NCBI RefSeq assembly: GCF_016905005.1 | Contig: NZ_JADIKC010000003.1 | Location: 744,001 to 808,000 of the forward strand | DNA length: 64,000 nt | Source of the DNA: Dyella kyungheensis | GTDB taxonomy: Bacteria > Pseudomonadota > Gammaproteobacteria > Xanthomonadales > Rhodanobacteraceae | Reading direction: 5' to 3' | Shown: positions 63,102-64,000 of the stretch, piece after piece | Numbering within the stretch: position 1 is the stretch's first letter | Layout: the number at the start of each line of letters is the position of its first letter | Program-made: the position numbers and the translations under genes | The notes under the pieces: model-generated | Seen by the model: only the letters and a program-made list of their open reading frames with translations | Database searches by the model: none | Told to the model about the DNA's origin: nothing

Positions 63102-64000
63102 ATGACCGCAAAGACCATACTCCTGGACGGCAACAGTCTCACGCGCGATCAACTGGTGGCTGTGGCTCGCCAGGGTCTGCATGTGGAGCTCGACGACACG
63201 CAGCTGAAGCGCGTGCAGCGCGCGGCCGATTTCCTCGCCGACAAGGTGAGTTGCGGCGAACCTACCTATGGCGTCACCACCGGCTTCGGCAGCAATGCCG
63301 ACAAGCTGCTGGGCGCGCACCGTCTGCGCGATGAACTGCCGGGCGGCAATCCCGACAAGCCCGAAGGCACGCTGCTGGAAGAACTTCAGCACAACCTGAT
63401 CACCACGCACGCCGTGTGCGTGGGCAAGCCGTTTGCGCCGGAAGTGGTGCGCGCGATGCTGGTGATCCGCATCAACACGTTGATGCGCGGCCACTCGGGC
63501 ATTCGTGTGGAAACCTTGAAGGCGCTGACCGCGATGCTCAACGCCGGCATCGTGCCGGTGGTGCCGGAGAAGGGCTCGGTGGGCGCCAGTGGCGACCTTG
63601 CGCCGCTCTCGCATCTGGCCATCGTGCTGCTGGGTGGCGGCGAAGCGTTCTACCAGGGCGAGCGTTTGCCGGGTGCGGAAGCGCTCAAGCGGGCCGGTCT
63701 CACGCCGATCCGCCTGTCCTTCAAGGAAGGTCTTGCGCTCAACAATGGCACGGCGCAGATGCTCGCCACGGCTGCGCTGGCGCTGGACGAACTCGAACAT
63801 CTGCTGGAGCTGGCCGATCTCGCCGCAGCGATGACGCTCGACGCCTTCGCCGGACGTAGCGGCGCGTTGCGCCCCGAAGTGCACGCGCTGCGTCCGCATC
63901 CGGGGCAGGTCGAGGCGGCCGCGCACGTGCGCGAACTGCTGGCGGGCAGCACGCTGGTCGATATTCCGTATCACCTGGTGCCGCGCTTCAAGTCGTGGTC
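63102..64000 (+). CDS. hutH: Histidine ammonia-lyase, N-terminal part (runs off window)
   Basis: About 299 residues from the ATG at 63102 to the window edge, still open; GGAG lies 11 bases upstream. It converts histidine to urocanate and ammonia, the first step of the Hut pathway. The internal Ala162-Ser163-Gly164 (GSVGASGDLAPLSH) forms the MIO electrophile by self-cyclisation. YGVTTGFGSNADKLL and LALNNGTAQMLA are further family signatures. The C-terminal ~210 residues are outside the window. The product feeds hutU at 14214-15884. Confidence 0.96.
   Translation, partial: MTAKTILLDGNSLTRDQLVAVARQGLHVELDDTQLKRVQRAADFLADKVSCGEPTYGVTTGFGSNADKLLGAHRLRDELPGGNPDKPEGTLLEELQHNLITTHAVCVGKPFAPEVVRAMLVIRINTLMRGHSGIRVETLKALTAMLNAGIVPVVPEKGSVGASGDLAPLSHLAIVLLGGGEAFYQGERLPGAEALKRAGLTPIRLSFKEGLALNNGTAQMLATAALALDELEHLLELADLAAAMTLDAFAGRSGALRPEVHALRPHPGQVEAAAHVRELLAGSTLVDIPYHLVPRFKSW

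Overview
The window is high-GC, densely coded bacterial chromosome with no phage, insertion sequence, rRNA or CRISPR. The gene set (DedD-CvpA-PurF cluster, hut genes, many c-di-GMP proteins, YqjI-like PadR, ZrgA-type zinc operon) and two families of paired inverted REP-like repeats point to a gammaproteobacterium of the Xanthomonadales/Lysobacterales. Rhodanobacteraceae (Dyella, Luteibacter or Rhodanobacter-like) is my best guess. That placement is inference from gene content, not a search.

Layout. 0-10 kb: end of a sensor kinase, a DMT transporter, a secreted glycoside-hydrolase-like protein with an esterase, a 7TMR-DISM diguanylate cyclase, an MFS transporter and a GLOD5-like VOC protein. 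10-17 kb: an exported phosphodiesterase, an alkylation-repair pair (Ada-AraC-AlkA fusion plus Ogt), an exported NTF2-fold protein, urocanate hydratase and an atypical class A beta-lactamase. 17-30 kb: MAPEG protein, TenA/HDO-like protein, a large PAS-GGDEF-EAL protein, lipoprotein MsrA, arylamine N-acetyltransferase, a barnase/barstar/S4 cluster, DUF72, AraC regulator, large MscS channel and endonuclease V. 30-40 kb: YqjI-like PadR with a Fur-like partner, ABC exporter, DUF6496 protein, TetR/thioesterase, catalase-like peroxidase/cytochrome b561, HAD phosphatase, LysR and an acyltransferase.

40-54.7 kb is the most interesting part: a metal-homeostasis island. Two operons each follow a palindrome with the same 13-base core (GTTATAACATAAC), which looks like a Zur (zinc uptake regulator) box. 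The first operon encodes three tandem SPFH/HflKC-like membrane proteins and a P1B-type ATPase, related in my reading to the Pseudomonas HmtA importer locus. The second encodes a ZrgA/DUF2796 protein, an ABC ATPase, an FtsX-like permease, a DUF3299 lipoprotein, a COG0523 GTPase and an unrecognised exported six-cysteine protein. Most neighbouring genes overlap by 1-4 bases, so each set is probably one transcript. Immediately downstream a MerR regulator with a long-spacer promoter overlaps a copper-type P1B ATPase, then a 52-residue membrane protein follows a perfect 13-bp hairpin.

54.8-64 kb is housekeeping: NTF2 and GNAT proteins, folC, a DedD-like SPOR protein, cvpA, purF, a DUF455 ferritin-like protein, tRNA-Pro(CGG) on the minus strand behind a clear promoter and a bidirectional terminator, hisS, and the start of hutH, about 47 kb from hutU. 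Starts were chosen by ribosome-binding-site spacing, signal peptides and family length and are stated where they differ from the longest open frame.
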